Positions 41,892 to 49,778 of a stretch of DNA of 64,000 nucleotides are shown piece by piece; the stretch's first letter is position 1, and each line of letters starts with the position of its first letter. Below the pieces are notes generated by a model. It was given only the letters and a program-made list of their open reading frames with translations. It was not told the origin of the DNA and searched no databases. The translations under genes were made by a program, and so were the position numbers. Where the stretch lies: NCBI GenBank assembly GCA_044378055.1, contig JBILXY010000006.1:3980-67979 (forward strand), given 5' to 3'. Source of the DNA: JBILXY01 sp044378055 (GTDB lineage Bacteria; Patescibacteriota; JACMRA01).

Positions 41892-42422
41892 TTAATTTAA
41901 TTGTTCTGTTTTTTCTGAAAAAGGGTTTGCAAATTGGAAATAAATATCCACGGCTTTTTGGTTTGGTATCATTTTGTATTCTAAACAGTATAAAATATAT
42001 GTAGAAATACTATAAACCACCATTTTATAGGCAAATTCTGGAAAACCTTGAATATAGATTCCAACTTTTAACAAAATTTCGTCGTAGCTTTCACTATCTG
42101 TAAAATCTTGAATTAATCTAGAATCAAAATCTGACTGATCTTCCAAAGCTAGTACCAAAGCTTGATTAAAAATTTGGATTAATAGTTTAGATTTTAAAAG
42201 TTCTATTTCTTCAGCACTCTTAGCTGCAATTTCTGGGCTATTTTTCTGCATCTGTGAAATTAAGTCTTTTACCAGCAAAGAATAAACATCCACAATTAGG
42301 ATTTCATCTTTTTTAGTTACACTTACTTTCCCTTCATCTTTAGAAGCATGTTTTTTTTCATCTTGCTCCCTTTTCTCTAAATACTTTTGTAACCTTAATT
42401 TATCTTGTTCTGATATTGGCAT
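41892..42422 (-). CDS. small soluble protein upstream of the giant gene, function unknown
   Basis: The 176-residue protein has a highly charged N-terminal third (QKYLEKREQDEKKHASKDEG), then helical segments (LVKDLISQMQKNSPEIAAKS, LLIQIFNQALVLALEDQSDF) and a hydrophobic C-terminal helix (EFAYKMVVYSISTYILYCLE). It is probably cytoplasmic or membrane-associated. No family recognised. It lies 6 bases before the giant protein gene, so the two are surely co-expressed. It may be a chaperone or anchoring partner for the giant protein, by position only. Confidence 0.6.
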   Translation of the reverse strand: MPISEQDKLRLQKYLEKREQDEKKHASKDEGKVSVTKKDEILIVDVYSLLVKDLISQMQKNSPEIAAKSAEEIELLKSKLLIQIFNQALVLALEDQSDFDSRLIQDFTDSESYDEILLKVGIYIQGFPEFAYKMVVYSISTYILYCLEYKMIPNQKAVDIYFQFANPFSEKTEQLN

Positions 42423-42535
42423 ATGATTTAGGATTAAATATCCTATTTAATATAGTTTATCATACAAAAAAAGCACTGTCAAAAGTGCATAACTTGGTTT
42501 GGTTGATTGGAAAATTGGTGGGGTGGTTTTCGGGT

Positions 42536-42559
42536 GGCGACGCGGTGGTCGCCGCTACG
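42536..42559 (-). repeat. GTAG-headed REP-like hairpin
   Basis: On the reverse strand CGTAGC followed by GGCGACCACCGCGTCGCC. The stem is identical to the copy inside valS at 63575-63597. It lies in the 238-base gap between two co-directional genes of the giant-protein unit, where no gene is visible. Confidence 0.75.
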
Positions 42560-42631
42560 ATACCAACTCCAATTCTCCCTTGTTCCTCGTGCCCCACAGG
42601 GCGGAGGGTTATTGGCTACGCGGTGGATAAT

Positions 42632-42654
42632 GGCGAGACAGGCTCGCCGCTACG
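42632..42654 (-). repeat. GTAG-headed REP-like hairpin
   Basis: On the reverse strand CGTAGC followed by GGCGAG-CCTGT-CTCGCC, the same stem as at 28746-28768. It lies directly beside the stop codon of the gene 42661-43605. Confidence 0.75.
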
Positions 42655-42660
42655 GTTACT

Positions 42661-43605
42661 TTATTGTATTTTTATGCTGAAAGCCCAGTCTATTAAATCG
42701 GCTATCATTTCTTTTTGCTTTTCTGGGAAAATTAACGATTCTAAATCTTGCAATACTTTATTCTTTATCTTTTCGCGAATTCCTTGAACAATTTCTGCTG
42801 AAGCAACGCTGTTTTGAACAATTTTAATTTGTTGTTCTTTACCAATTTGCCACCATTCAAACTCTTCTTTGTCGCTTAGCCTGCTTAAATAAATAAAAGT
42901 TCTGAAATCTAAATCTATAGCACTTTGATGCAAAATGCTAATTCCATGCATAATATCTTCCAATAATGTCCATTTTACTCCCTTGGGGTTTATAGGGTTT
43001 TCTTCCTTAGAAAAAGAGTAAACAAAGCCAAGTAAGCAAGGTAAACCAATTAACACAAAGCTTTCCCGCCAACCCAAACTTTCAATATAGGCCGAAGTAG
43101 TTTTATCTTCTTCATACAGAAATTTCTTGGAATTATGGATAGCAGCTTGAATTTGGTTCCACACATTTGGTTGTAAATATTTTTGAAGTTCAGGACTTGC
43201 CATTAAAATATCTACTAACAATTGCTTTTGCTTGGCTTGAATAATAGCCATTTGCTGAGGAATAATATTGTTTTTAATATCATCTTTTAAAATATCATAA
43301 AGCCCAGGAACGCCGCGAAGTCTTACCGGAATTTTTCGTTTAAAATAGTTCTTGTTTTCTTCCTCTAAAACCTCTTGATGATGAATTAAATTCACCGTAA
43401 AACTTGTCCACTGACAATAAAAAGCCAGGTTGGTTTCAGCCCCACAATATTTTGCCAAAGAAAAGCTTAGAATTTCCTTATCTTTATTTAAAGTATTGCG
43501 AATGGGAGCAAGCAAATCGTAAAGCTGATTTCCAAAGTCTTCTTGAATTAAAACCAAGTTGGTTTCAGACAAAAAGTCGGTTAAATAGTTACTTTGAACA
43601 ATCAT
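42661..43605 (-). CDS. helical protein of the giant-gene locus, function unknown
   Basis: The 314-residue protein is mostly helical and soluble, with a possible hydrophobic helix (SFVLIGLPCLLGFVYSFS). Segments such as QQMAIIQAKQKQLLVDILMA and EIVQGIREKIKNKVLQDLES suggest long helices. I place the start at 43605 because a TTGACA (43655-43660) with TACAAA (43634-43639) overlaps the earlier in-frame Met at 43644. It heads the run that leads, across a gap with two REP-like hairpins, into the small gene and the giant gene. No family recognised. Confidence 0.6.
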   Translation of the reverse strand: MIVQSNYLTDFLSETNLVLIQEDFGNQLYDLLAPIRNTLNKDKEILSFSLAKYCGAETNLAFYCQWTSFTVNLIHHQEVLEEENKNYFKRKIPVRLRGVPGLYDILKDDIKNNIIPQQMAIIQAKQKQLLVDILMASPELQKYLQPNVWNQIQAAIHNSKKFLYEEDKTTSAYIESLGWRESFVLIGLPCLLGFVYSFSKEENPINPKGVKWTLLEDIMHGISILHQSAIDLDFRTFIYLSRLSDKEEFEWWQIGKEQQIKIVQNSVASAEIVQGIREKIKNKVLQDLESLIFPEKQKEMIADLIDWAFSIKIQ

Positions 43606-43763
43606 AAATACAATAAGAAAAGGTTGAACCAAATTTGTAGCCAAAGCCCAGTTTTGTCAAAACCACATGTAATTTTTCTAAATAATTCCATGCCATAACA
43701 TTAATCCTGTCATCTTCCCCTCATTCCCTTGACAAACTGCTTGCGAATAAGGAAATTTAAAGC

Positions 43764-46391
43764 ATGCCCAACGATTCACTTTTTGATGATTCAATTTCCA
43801 ACCAAGATTCCAACTTTGAAACAAATGCAATTTCCAACGAAGAAACTAACATTGAAGCCAATATTGTAGAAAATATCCAAGATACCCTAGCCCAATATAT
43901 GGAAGGAAGGGTGCAAACCAAAATTCTGGAAGAAGAGATGCAATCTTCATATTTACGCTACGCCATGAGTGTTATTGCAGCTCGTGCCTTACCTGATGTT
44001 CGTGATGGTTTGAAGCCAGTTCACAGAAGAATTATTTATGTAATGGAAAAAATGGGATTAACCCCAGGGGCAAAATACCGAAAATGTGCTCAAGTGGTGG
44101 GAGAAGTATTAGGTAAATATCACCCTCACGGCGACACCGCAGTTTACGATGCTTTGGTTCGTATGGCCCAAGACTTTTCATTAAGATATCCTCTTGTTGA
44201 TGGTCAGGGAAACTTTGGTTCAGTGGACGGAGATTCAGCTGCTGCTATGAGATACACTGAAAGCAAAATGGATAAAATTACTCCGTTTTTGGTTCAGGAT
44301 ATTGAAAAAGACACTGTAGATTTTGTTGATAACTACGATGGAACCCAGCGCGAACCAAGAGTTTTGCCTGCTAAAGTTCCAAACCTTTTAATTAACGGAG
44401 CAACAGGAATTGCGGTTGGAATGGCCACCAATATTCCTCCACATAATTTAGGTGAAGTTTGCCAGGCTTTAATGCATTTATTGTATAACCCAGAAGCTTC
44501 TATTGAAGAATTGGCTGAATTTGTGAAAGGACCAGATTTACCAACCGGAGGAACAATTTATGGAAAAGATGATATTTTAAATGCCTATAAAACTGGAAGA
44601 GGAAAATGCACCATGAGGTCTAAGTATGAACTTGGGGAAAGCCATATTTTAATTACCGAAATTCCTTACCAAGTTAATAAATCAGACTTAGTAGCTAAAA
44701 TTGGGGAACTTGTTAAAGACAAAAAAATTGAAGGTATTCGTGATATTCGTGATGAAAGTAACAAGGAAGGTATTCGTATTATGGTAGAAACCAAGCGCGA
44801 TGCCAGCCCTGAAGTTATTCTTAACCAACTTTTCCAACAAACTGATTTACAGCTTAATTTGCATTTTAACTTATTAGCTTTGGTAGATAAAGGAAGACAG
44901 CCAAAATTATTGAATTTGAAGCAGATTTTGGAAGAATTCATTCAACACAGAGAAGAAGTAATTATTAGAAGAACTAAATTCGACTTAAAGAAAGCTGAAG
45001 ATGAATTGCACATTTTAGACGGTTTAAAAATTGCCTTAGACTTTATTGATGAAGTAATTAAACTTATTCGTGGTTCTGCAGATAAAACTGAAGCTGCAGA
45101 AAAACTTCAGGAAAGATTTAATCTATCCGACAGACAAGTTGAGGCGATTTTACAAATGAGGTTGCAAACTTTAACCAGTTTAGACAGAAATAAAATTGAA
45201 TCTGAAAGACAAATTAAAATTACTTTGATCGCCGAGCTTCGTTTAATTCTTGAAAGCAGCGATAAGAGAAGATCTATTTTAGACGAAGAATTGCATGAAA
45301 TTAGTGCCAAGTTTACTTCCCCAAGAAAGACAGTTCTAATTGCCCATTCTATAGATAATTACAGCAAGGAAGATTTCATTGAAGCCGAAGATGTGTTAGT
45401 GCAGCTTACCGCTTCACAATATATGAAGGTTCTACCTTTAGACACTTTCAGGCAGCAAGGCAGAGGTGGACGAGGAATTACCAGTTTCAATCCTAAAGAT
45501 GAAGATTGGGTAAAGAGCAGTTTAATTTGTAACAGCCACGATTATTTGTACTGTTTCACCAATTACGGCCGTGTGTTTAAATCTCGCGCTTTCGATTTAC
45601 CAAGTGGAAGCAGAACAGGAAGAGGTCAAAGCTTAGTTAATTACTTAGAACTTAAAGATGGCGAACAAGTAACCAACATTCTAAGTTTAACCAAAGAACA
45701 AGACACCAACAAAGAAGGTTCTTTAATTTTTGCTACTAAGAAAGGATCGGTAAAACGAACTAACTTAGATCAATTCTCTAACTTAAGAAAAACCGGAATT
45801 ATCGCTATTACTTTGAAGGAAGGGGATGAATTAGTTGGCGTTCTGCAAAGTTTAAACGAAGAAGATAACATTGTTTTATCTGCCAATAATGGTAAAACTG
45901 TAATTTTCTCTAGAACCCAGCTTTCTGCGTTAGGAAGAACAGCTCAAGGTGTTCGTGGAATGAAATTAAAAGCTAAAGAGCAATTAATTAGTTTACAAGT
46001 TTCCGACTTCCACTTCCAAGATGGTGGTGAGGAAGAAAAAGATACTAATGGTCTAGATTTAGACGAAACCCCATCCAAAGAAAAAATCTTCCCATCTTTA
46101 CTGGTTATTACCGAAAAAGGCTTTGGCAAACAAACCTATTTAGCCGATTACCGAAGAACAAATAGGGCTACCAGCGGTGTTAAAACCTTGAATGTAAGCA
46201 AGAAAAATGGTAAACCTGTTTTAGTAACAATTCTTACAGGTCAAGAAGAAAGCGTTTTGGTAACTTCTAAAAAAGGAATCACAATTCGCGTTTCCACCGA
46301 TGATATTAACCAATTGGGCAGAAATACCCAAGGTATAAAAGTTATCAAACTAGAAGCCGGAGACGAAGTAATGACTGGCGGAATTTCCTAG
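43764..46391 (+). CDS. gyrA: DNA gyrase subunit A
   Basis: The 875-residue protein introduces negative supercoils with GyrB. It has an N-terminal acidic extension of about 50 residues. Then come YLRYAMSVIAARALPDVRDG, the DNA-cleaving Tyr in DSAAAMRYTESKM, HPHGDTAVYDALVRMAQDFS and the breakage-reunion coiled coil. The C-terminal beta-pinwheel begins with a GyrA-box-like QQGRGGRG and repeats KRTNLDQFSNLRKTG, TVIFSRTQLSALGR, ITIRVSTDDINQLGRNTQG. The box QQGRGGRG differs from QRRGGRG but keeps the Gly/Arg core, favouring gyrase over ParC. gyrB is not in the window. Confidence 0.94.
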   Translation: MPNDSLFDDSISNQDSNFETNAISNEETNIEANIVENIQDTLAQYMEGRVQTKILEEEMQSSYLRYAMSVIAARALPDVRDGLKPVHRRIIYVMEKMGLTPGAKYRKCAQVVGEVLGKYHPHGDTAVYDALVRMAQDFSLRYPLVDGQGNFGSVDGDSAAAMRYTESKMDKITPFLVQDIEKDTVDFVDNYDGTQREPRVLPAKVPNLLINGATGIAVGMATNIPPHNLGEVCQALMHLLYNPEASIEELAEFVKGPDLPTGGTIYGKDDILNAYKTGRGKCTMRSKYELGESHILITEIPYQVNKSDLVAKIGELVKDKKIEGIRDIRDESNKEGIRIMVETKRDASPEVILNQLFQQTDLQLNLHFNLLALVDKGRQPKLLNLKQILEEFIQHREEVIIRRTKFDLKKAEDELHILDGLKIALDFIDEVIKLIRGSADKTEAAEKLQERFNLSDRQVEAILQMRLQTLTSLDRNKIESERQIKITLIAELRLILESSDKRRSILDEELHEISAKFTSPRKTVLIAHSIDNYSKEDFIEAEDVLVQLTASQYMKVLPLDTFRQQGRGGRGITSFNPKDEDWVKSSLICNSHDYLYCFTNYGRVFKSRAFDLPSGSRTGRGQSLVNYLELKDGEQVTNILSLTKEQDTNKEGSLIFATKKGSVKRTNLDQFSNLRKTGIIAITLKEGDELVGVLQSLNEEDNIVLSANNGKTVIFSRTQLSALGRTAQGVRGMKLKAKEQLISLQVSDFHFQDGGEEEKDTNGLDLDETPSKEKIFPSLLVITEKGFGKQTYLADYRRTNRATSGVKTLNVSKKNGKPVLVTILTGQEESVLVTSKKGITIRVSTDDINQLGRNTQGIKVIKLEAGDEVMTGGIS

Positions 46392-46415
46392 AAACAACCG
46401 AGTTATAAAAAAATT

Positions 46416-46435
46416 CCCTCCGTCAATTCGGAGGG
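46416..46435. terminator. bidirectional terminator between gyrA and 46442-46888
   Basis: CCCTCCG-TCAATT-CGGAGGG with A-run on the left and TTT on the right lies between two convergent genes. Confidence 0.75.
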
Positions 46436-46441
46436 TTTGCA

Positions 46442-46888
46442 TTAGAAAATTGAATAGGATGATATTGTTTCCAGTTTCACCAGTCTTTGAAAAAAGTTGA
46501 GTTGATTTCCACATATAACCTGCTTATTAGTCTGAGACACTAAGGAAGTTCCAATGTAGGTAGATAATTTTCCCTCGAAAGCAATCACTTCAGACTTAAC
46601 CTCAAGTGTAATATCATCCAATGATGGCGTTAAACTCAAAGAGTTGCGAGATACACTTAGGCCGTGAAAATAAAAAAACCAATATTCCAAATTATGAGAC
46701 AATTTAGCTGCCGTGATTATATCATTTTGTAAAGAATTTTCTTCGCTGATATACTTCTCTGCATTCATCTGACAAATTTCATCATATGACAAAATTGGAT
46801 TAGGCACCACTACAATATATTTGTTTTCAAATCCTGGGTATCTCACTCTAATCGTTATATAAGGAATACCATTAATCGGATCTATCAT
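46442..46888 (-). CDS. orphan protein, function unknown
   Basis: The 148-residue protein has no signal peptide, membrane helix or known motif. The sequence looks beta-rich (YITIRVRYPGFENKYIVVVP, SPSLDDITLEVKSEVIAFEG). It resembles the other small orphan genes at 16.6, 17.2 and 60.1 kb in size, strand, single-gene layout and terminator close to the stop. Only a weak GGAAA precedes the ATG. Confidence 0.55.
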   Translation of the reverse strand: MIDPINGIPYITIRVRYPGFENKYIVVVPNPILSYDEICQMNAEKYISEENSLQNDIITAAKLSHNLEYWFFYFHGLSVSRNSLSLTPSLDDITLEVKSEVIAFEGKLSTYIGTSLVSQTNKQVICGNQLNFFQRLVKLETISSYSIF

Positions 46889-46964
46889 TTCTAATTTTCC
46901 AACAATATCTACAGTTCTAATTACGAATTAAATTTTATTTTAAGGCAAGTAATCTTGCAATACT

Positions 46965-47162
46965 CTATTTAACAAGCCACTTGTGGGTTCCAAGATCTAC
47001 TAAAATCCAGTGCCTGTATCTGTTGAAAATTAAGAAAAGCAGTAAAGACAAAGGCGCACTAATCATGAAGATAACAAAAATATCTCCATTCGATTGGTTT
47101 ACATTTTCAATAAAATTAGGGCCTAGAACGGTATCAAGCCAACTCTGCAAATCTGAATTCAT
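46965..47162 (-). CDS. small membrane protein
   Basis: The 65-residue protein has one transmembrane helix (IFVIFMISAPLSLLLFLIFN) with a short acidic N-terminal segment and a basic C-terminal end (RYRHWILVDLGTHKW). No family recognised. An overlapping open frame on the other strand is less convincing. The hydrophobic pattern supports a real gene but confidence is limited. Confidence 0.45.
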   Translation of the reverse strand: MNSDLQSWLDTVLGPNFIENVNQSNGDIFVIFMISAPLSLLLFLIFNRYRHWILVDLGTHKWLVK

Positions 47163-47231
47163 GTTATTTCTATTTTAAACCAGAGAATAAATATGGTCAA
47201 AACTTAGAATTTCCACGATAACTTGCCTGTT

Positions 47232-47260
47232 TTGCTAATTTATGCTATTAATGATATAAT
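47232..47260 (+). promoter_or_regulatory. extended -10 promoter for gene 47299-48069
   Basis: TTGCTA (47232-47237), 17 bases, TATAAT (47255-47260) preceded by TGA. The ATG is 38 bases downstream. Confidence 0.6.
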
Positions 47261-47298
47261 ACACCTTAATTAAGCAAATTGCTTTGCATTAAATATTT

Positions 47299-48069
47299 AT
47301 GAATCCAAACAAAGATGAACAACCAAATCAGTCAAGTAATATTACTGGAGACTTTGCATTCTCAAAAACTGTACTTCCAGGATCAAAACTAGAAATTAAT
47401 CAGGAAAATGAAGCTTTCTCGACAACTATACTCCCAGACTCAAAAATGGAGATAAGCCAAGCTCAAAATAAACCCTCTTATTCAACACTACTTGAAAATA
47501 GATTACTTAATTTGCGTAAACCTGTAGCAGCTGAAATCCCTAAAACTATACCTCAAACTATAACAGAACCAGTTCAGCCTATCACTGAAAATTTACCACA
47601 AGTAGGAACTCCATTATTCACACCACCTCAAAATAGGTTTACTCCAAACCTTGTTGAAAATTCCTCTGACAATTTATTTTCTTTACCACTTCCTGCTCCA
47701 CTTGGAATTATTTCGCCTGCAGAAGCCGTGACTAAAGTTGCGCCTTTGTTTAATCAAACATTGAGCATACCTACTACAGTTCCTAACATTCCCCCTTCAA
47801 GTCTTAACCAAGTTCCAAATCTAACTCAATTTCAGACTCCAACGCCAGCCACTACCCAAATTAATAGACCAGCAATTCAAAATAATATTGCACCAGGACC
47901 AAGAAATGTTGCACCACCCATTATTGGTAACCTCGATACAGTGAAAGAAAAACCAGAAATAACTCCTGATGATTTAAAAGGTATAAAATTATCAACTGCT
48001 AGAAATGGTGCTGTTATTAGCAATATAGTTAAATATCAAAGTATGCTTAAAATGGCTAGGAATGTTTAA
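47299..48069 (+). CDS. Pro/Asn/Thr-rich low-complexity protein, function unknown
   Basis: The 256-residue protein is largely disordered (for example PKTIPQTITEPVQPITENLP). Its first 65 residues hold a short internal repeat: FAFSKTVLPGSKLEINQ and FSTTILPDSKMEISQ. The C-terminal 30 residues (LKGIKLSTARNGAVISNIVK) look structured and may be a binding segment. No signal peptide or membrane helix. It has a strong promoter. It lies close to the T4SS-pilin-like genes and could be a cytoplasmic adaptor, by position only. Confidence 0.6.
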   Translation: MNPNKDEQPNQSSNITGDFAFSKTVLPGSKLEINQENEAFSTTILPDSKMEISQAQNKPSYSTLLENRLLNLRKPVAAEIPKTIPQTITEPVQPITENLPQVGTPLFTPPQNRFTPNLVENSSDNLFSLPLPAPLGIISPAEAVTKVAPLFNQTLSIPTTVPNIPPSSLNQVPNLTQFQTPTPATTQINRPAIQNNIAPGPRNVAPPIIGNLDTVKEKPEITPDDLKGIKLSTARNGAVISNIVKYQSMLKMARNV

Positions 48070-48081
48070 AAATTACATTTC

Positions 48082-49167
48082 TTAGATATCTTTCTGCTGC
48101 TTTTGTAAATACAAAGAGTAACCAAGGCTGCTTAAGATAAATATTATTTGAAATAAGGGTATCCAAATTTTTTGTTCTGTAGATAGCACAATTCCAAGCT
48201 GCGCAGTTATGATTACTAGTAATACAGTTAACACCAAAACCTGCCTTTTATTTAGCCCTAAAGATAATAAACGATGATGCCAATGATTTCTATCCCCTGT
48301 TGTTAAGGGGTTTTTTCTTTGAAGCAAACGAATACTCCAAACTACAAATATGTCTAGTATAAACCAACCCAGGACAGTAACGGCAGTGGCGATTTTCGCC
48401 CCAGAAAGAATAGATAATACACCAACCATAAAACCAATAATCATCGAGCCGCCATCACCTAGATAAACTTTGGCTTCAGGAAAATTGTAGGGCAAAAAAC
48501 CTGAAATTCCAGCAGCCCAAATTAAAGCAAATATAAAAATTAAAGGTTGATTAACCGATGGCAATACTGAAATAGAGGCAATTGTTAAAAAGGCAATAAC
48601 CCCTACACTACTAACCAGGCCGTCTAGGCCGTCTAAAAGTTTTGTGGCAAATAAACAAAAACCAAGCCACAAAAATGCTAAAGCTTGTGGAACCAGAACA
48701 AAATTCAATGATAGGGTGTTGAAGGGATAGGACAAAGCTTCAATTTTCAACCCTCCCAAAAAAATACTTATTAAAATGGCAAGGCCCACTAAAGCAAATC
48801 TATACTTTGTGGAGATTTTATTCATATCATCTAAAATACCGGCGATGGCTAAAATTGCAACTGAAATAAAAATCCAAATTAAGCGGAAAGATTCTAAATT
48901 ATTTTGTAAATAAATTCTTAACGAAAACCAATCAAACTTGTTGGCCAGCCACAGAAAAGCCATTAATAGAAGTGATGTAAAAACAAAACCAGTAGCACCC
49001 ATTAAAGGAACTGATTGTTTATGAAATTTTCTATGAATAGCAGAGTTTGGATCATCTTGGATTCCGAATTTCTTTGCTATTTTAATTACAAAAGGAACCA
49101 CTGCCCAACTTATTAAAAAGGAGGCTATAAAAAAGAATAAACCAAGTAAATTTATTATTGTAGGAAT
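48082..49167 (-). CDS. glycosyl-phosphate transferase, WecA/MraY family
   Basis: The protein is a polytopic enzyme that moves a sugar phosphate from a UDP-sugar onto a lipid carrier. Visible motifs are GILDDMNKISTKYRF (Asp pair), ATKLLDGLDGLVSSVG, YLGDGGSMIIGF and GDRNHWHHRLLSLGL, which corresponds to the HIHH motif of WecA-type enzymes and favours WecA/TagO over MraY. The first ATG-like start is GTG at 49101, but the frame continues upstream through a typical first helix (INLLGLFFFIASFLISWAVV) to an ATT at 49167, which lies where transcription should begin. I therefore give the longer form of about 361 residues. It probably starts surface glycan assembly. Confidence 0.8.
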   Translation of the reverse strand: MPTIINLLGLFFFIASFLISWAVVPFVIKIAKKFGIQDDPNSAIHRKFHKQSVPLMGATGFVFTSLLLMAFLWLANKFDWFSLRIYLQNNLESFRLIWIFISVAILAIAGILDDMNKISTKYRFALVGLAILISIFLGGLKIEALSYPFNTLSLNFVLVPQALAFLWLGFCLFATKLLDGLDGLVSSVGVIAFLTIASISVLPSVNQPLIFIFALIWAAGISGFLPYNFPEAKVYLGDGGSMIIGFMVGVLSILSGAKIATAVTVLGWFILDIFVVWSIRLLQRKNPLTTGDRNHWHHRLLSLGLNKRQVLVLTVLLVIITAQLGIVLSTEQKIWIPLFQIIFILSSLGYSLYLQKQQKDI

Positions 49168-49174
49168 AGTTGAT

Positions 49175-49203
49175 AATTTATTTGATTAGGCTAATTTGTC
49201 AAA
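49175..49203 (-). promoter_or_regulatory. promoter of the WecA-like gene
   Basis: On the reverse strand TTGACA (49198-49203), 17 bases, TAAATT (49175-49180). Transcription would begin near 49168, next to the ATT codon. Confidence 0.6.
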
Positions 49204-49205
49204 CT

Positions 49206-49234
49206 TTGACCAAGCCAAGATTGTAAGGTATAAT
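49206..49234 (+). promoter_or_regulatory. promoter of the T4SS-pilin-like genes
   Basis: TTGACC (49206-49211), 17 bases, TATAAT (49229-49234). The -35 box lies 2 bases from the -35 box of the divergent WecA-like promoter. Confidence 0.7.
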
Positions 49235-49253
49235 AAGTAAAACGAGAAATTCT

Positions 49254-49769
49254 ATGCTAAAATTGCTTAAAAATTGGCTTAATTTACCTAATCTTCAGAA
49301 AGTGTTAATTTCTTTAGCCCTATTCCTAGTTATTTTTACTCCAGCAGTTTCAACTTTTGCTCAGGGCGGTAACTGTGTTCAAGGCAAAATTACCATTGGC
49401 AGCTTGTTTTCACCTAACTCTTTCGTGCCAATTATTGAGCCACAGTGTTCAACAGATTCAAAAGGAAGGGCAATTCCACTAAGCTTTGATGTTATTCCCT
49501 ATGTACTTCTTAGAAGCTATGGATTTTTATCTTCTTTAATTGTATATTTATTTGGATTTATTTTAATTTTTTCAGGTATTCAATACAGCTATGGAGCTTT
49601 AGATGGAACTTCCAGTGTGCAAGCTTTAAGAAATCTAAAAGATTCAGTGGTTGCTTTATTGCTTGTTTTTGCAAGTTTTGCCATTGTAAACACCTTGCTG
49701 ATTATTTTGAAAGTTCCAGGAACTGTTTCCAACACAAACTTAACATCATTCTTTGTACCAATTCCATAG
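49254..49769 (+). CDS. T4SS pilin-like (VirB2-type) secreted membrane protein, single unit
   Basis: The 171-residue protein has a signal peptide (VLISLALFLVIFTPAVSTFA with AQG following) and a mature segment with two Cys (NCVQGK, PQCSTDS). A VirB2-like hairpin of two hydrophobic helices joined by a short polar turn follows: IVYLFGFILIFSGIQYSYGA, LDGTSSVQALRNLKDSV, VALLLVFASFAIVNTLLIIL. This is the layout of the T4SS pilin family found in CPR bacteria. It precedes the four-unit pilin-like gene by 9 bases in one operon with a consensus promoter. Confidence 0.7.
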   Translation: MLKLLKNWLNLPNLQKVLISLALFLVIFTPAVSTFAQGGNCVQGKITIGSLFSPNSFVPIIEPQCSTDSKGRAIPLSFDVIPYVLLRSYGFLSSLIVYLFGFILIFSGIQYSYGALDGTSSVQALRNLKDSVVALLLVFASFAIVNTLLIILKVPGTVSNTNLTSFFVPIP

Positions 49770-49778
49770 ACTATTATT

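Noticed and set aside
43764..46391. Possible ParC instead of GyrA
   Set aside because: The C-terminal domain has a GyrA-box-like QQGRGGRG and full pinwheel repeats, which favour gyrase.
46981..47178. Plus-strand open frame opposite the small membrane protein
   Set aside because: The reverse-strand frame has a clean membrane helix and sensible ends; the plus-strand frame does not.
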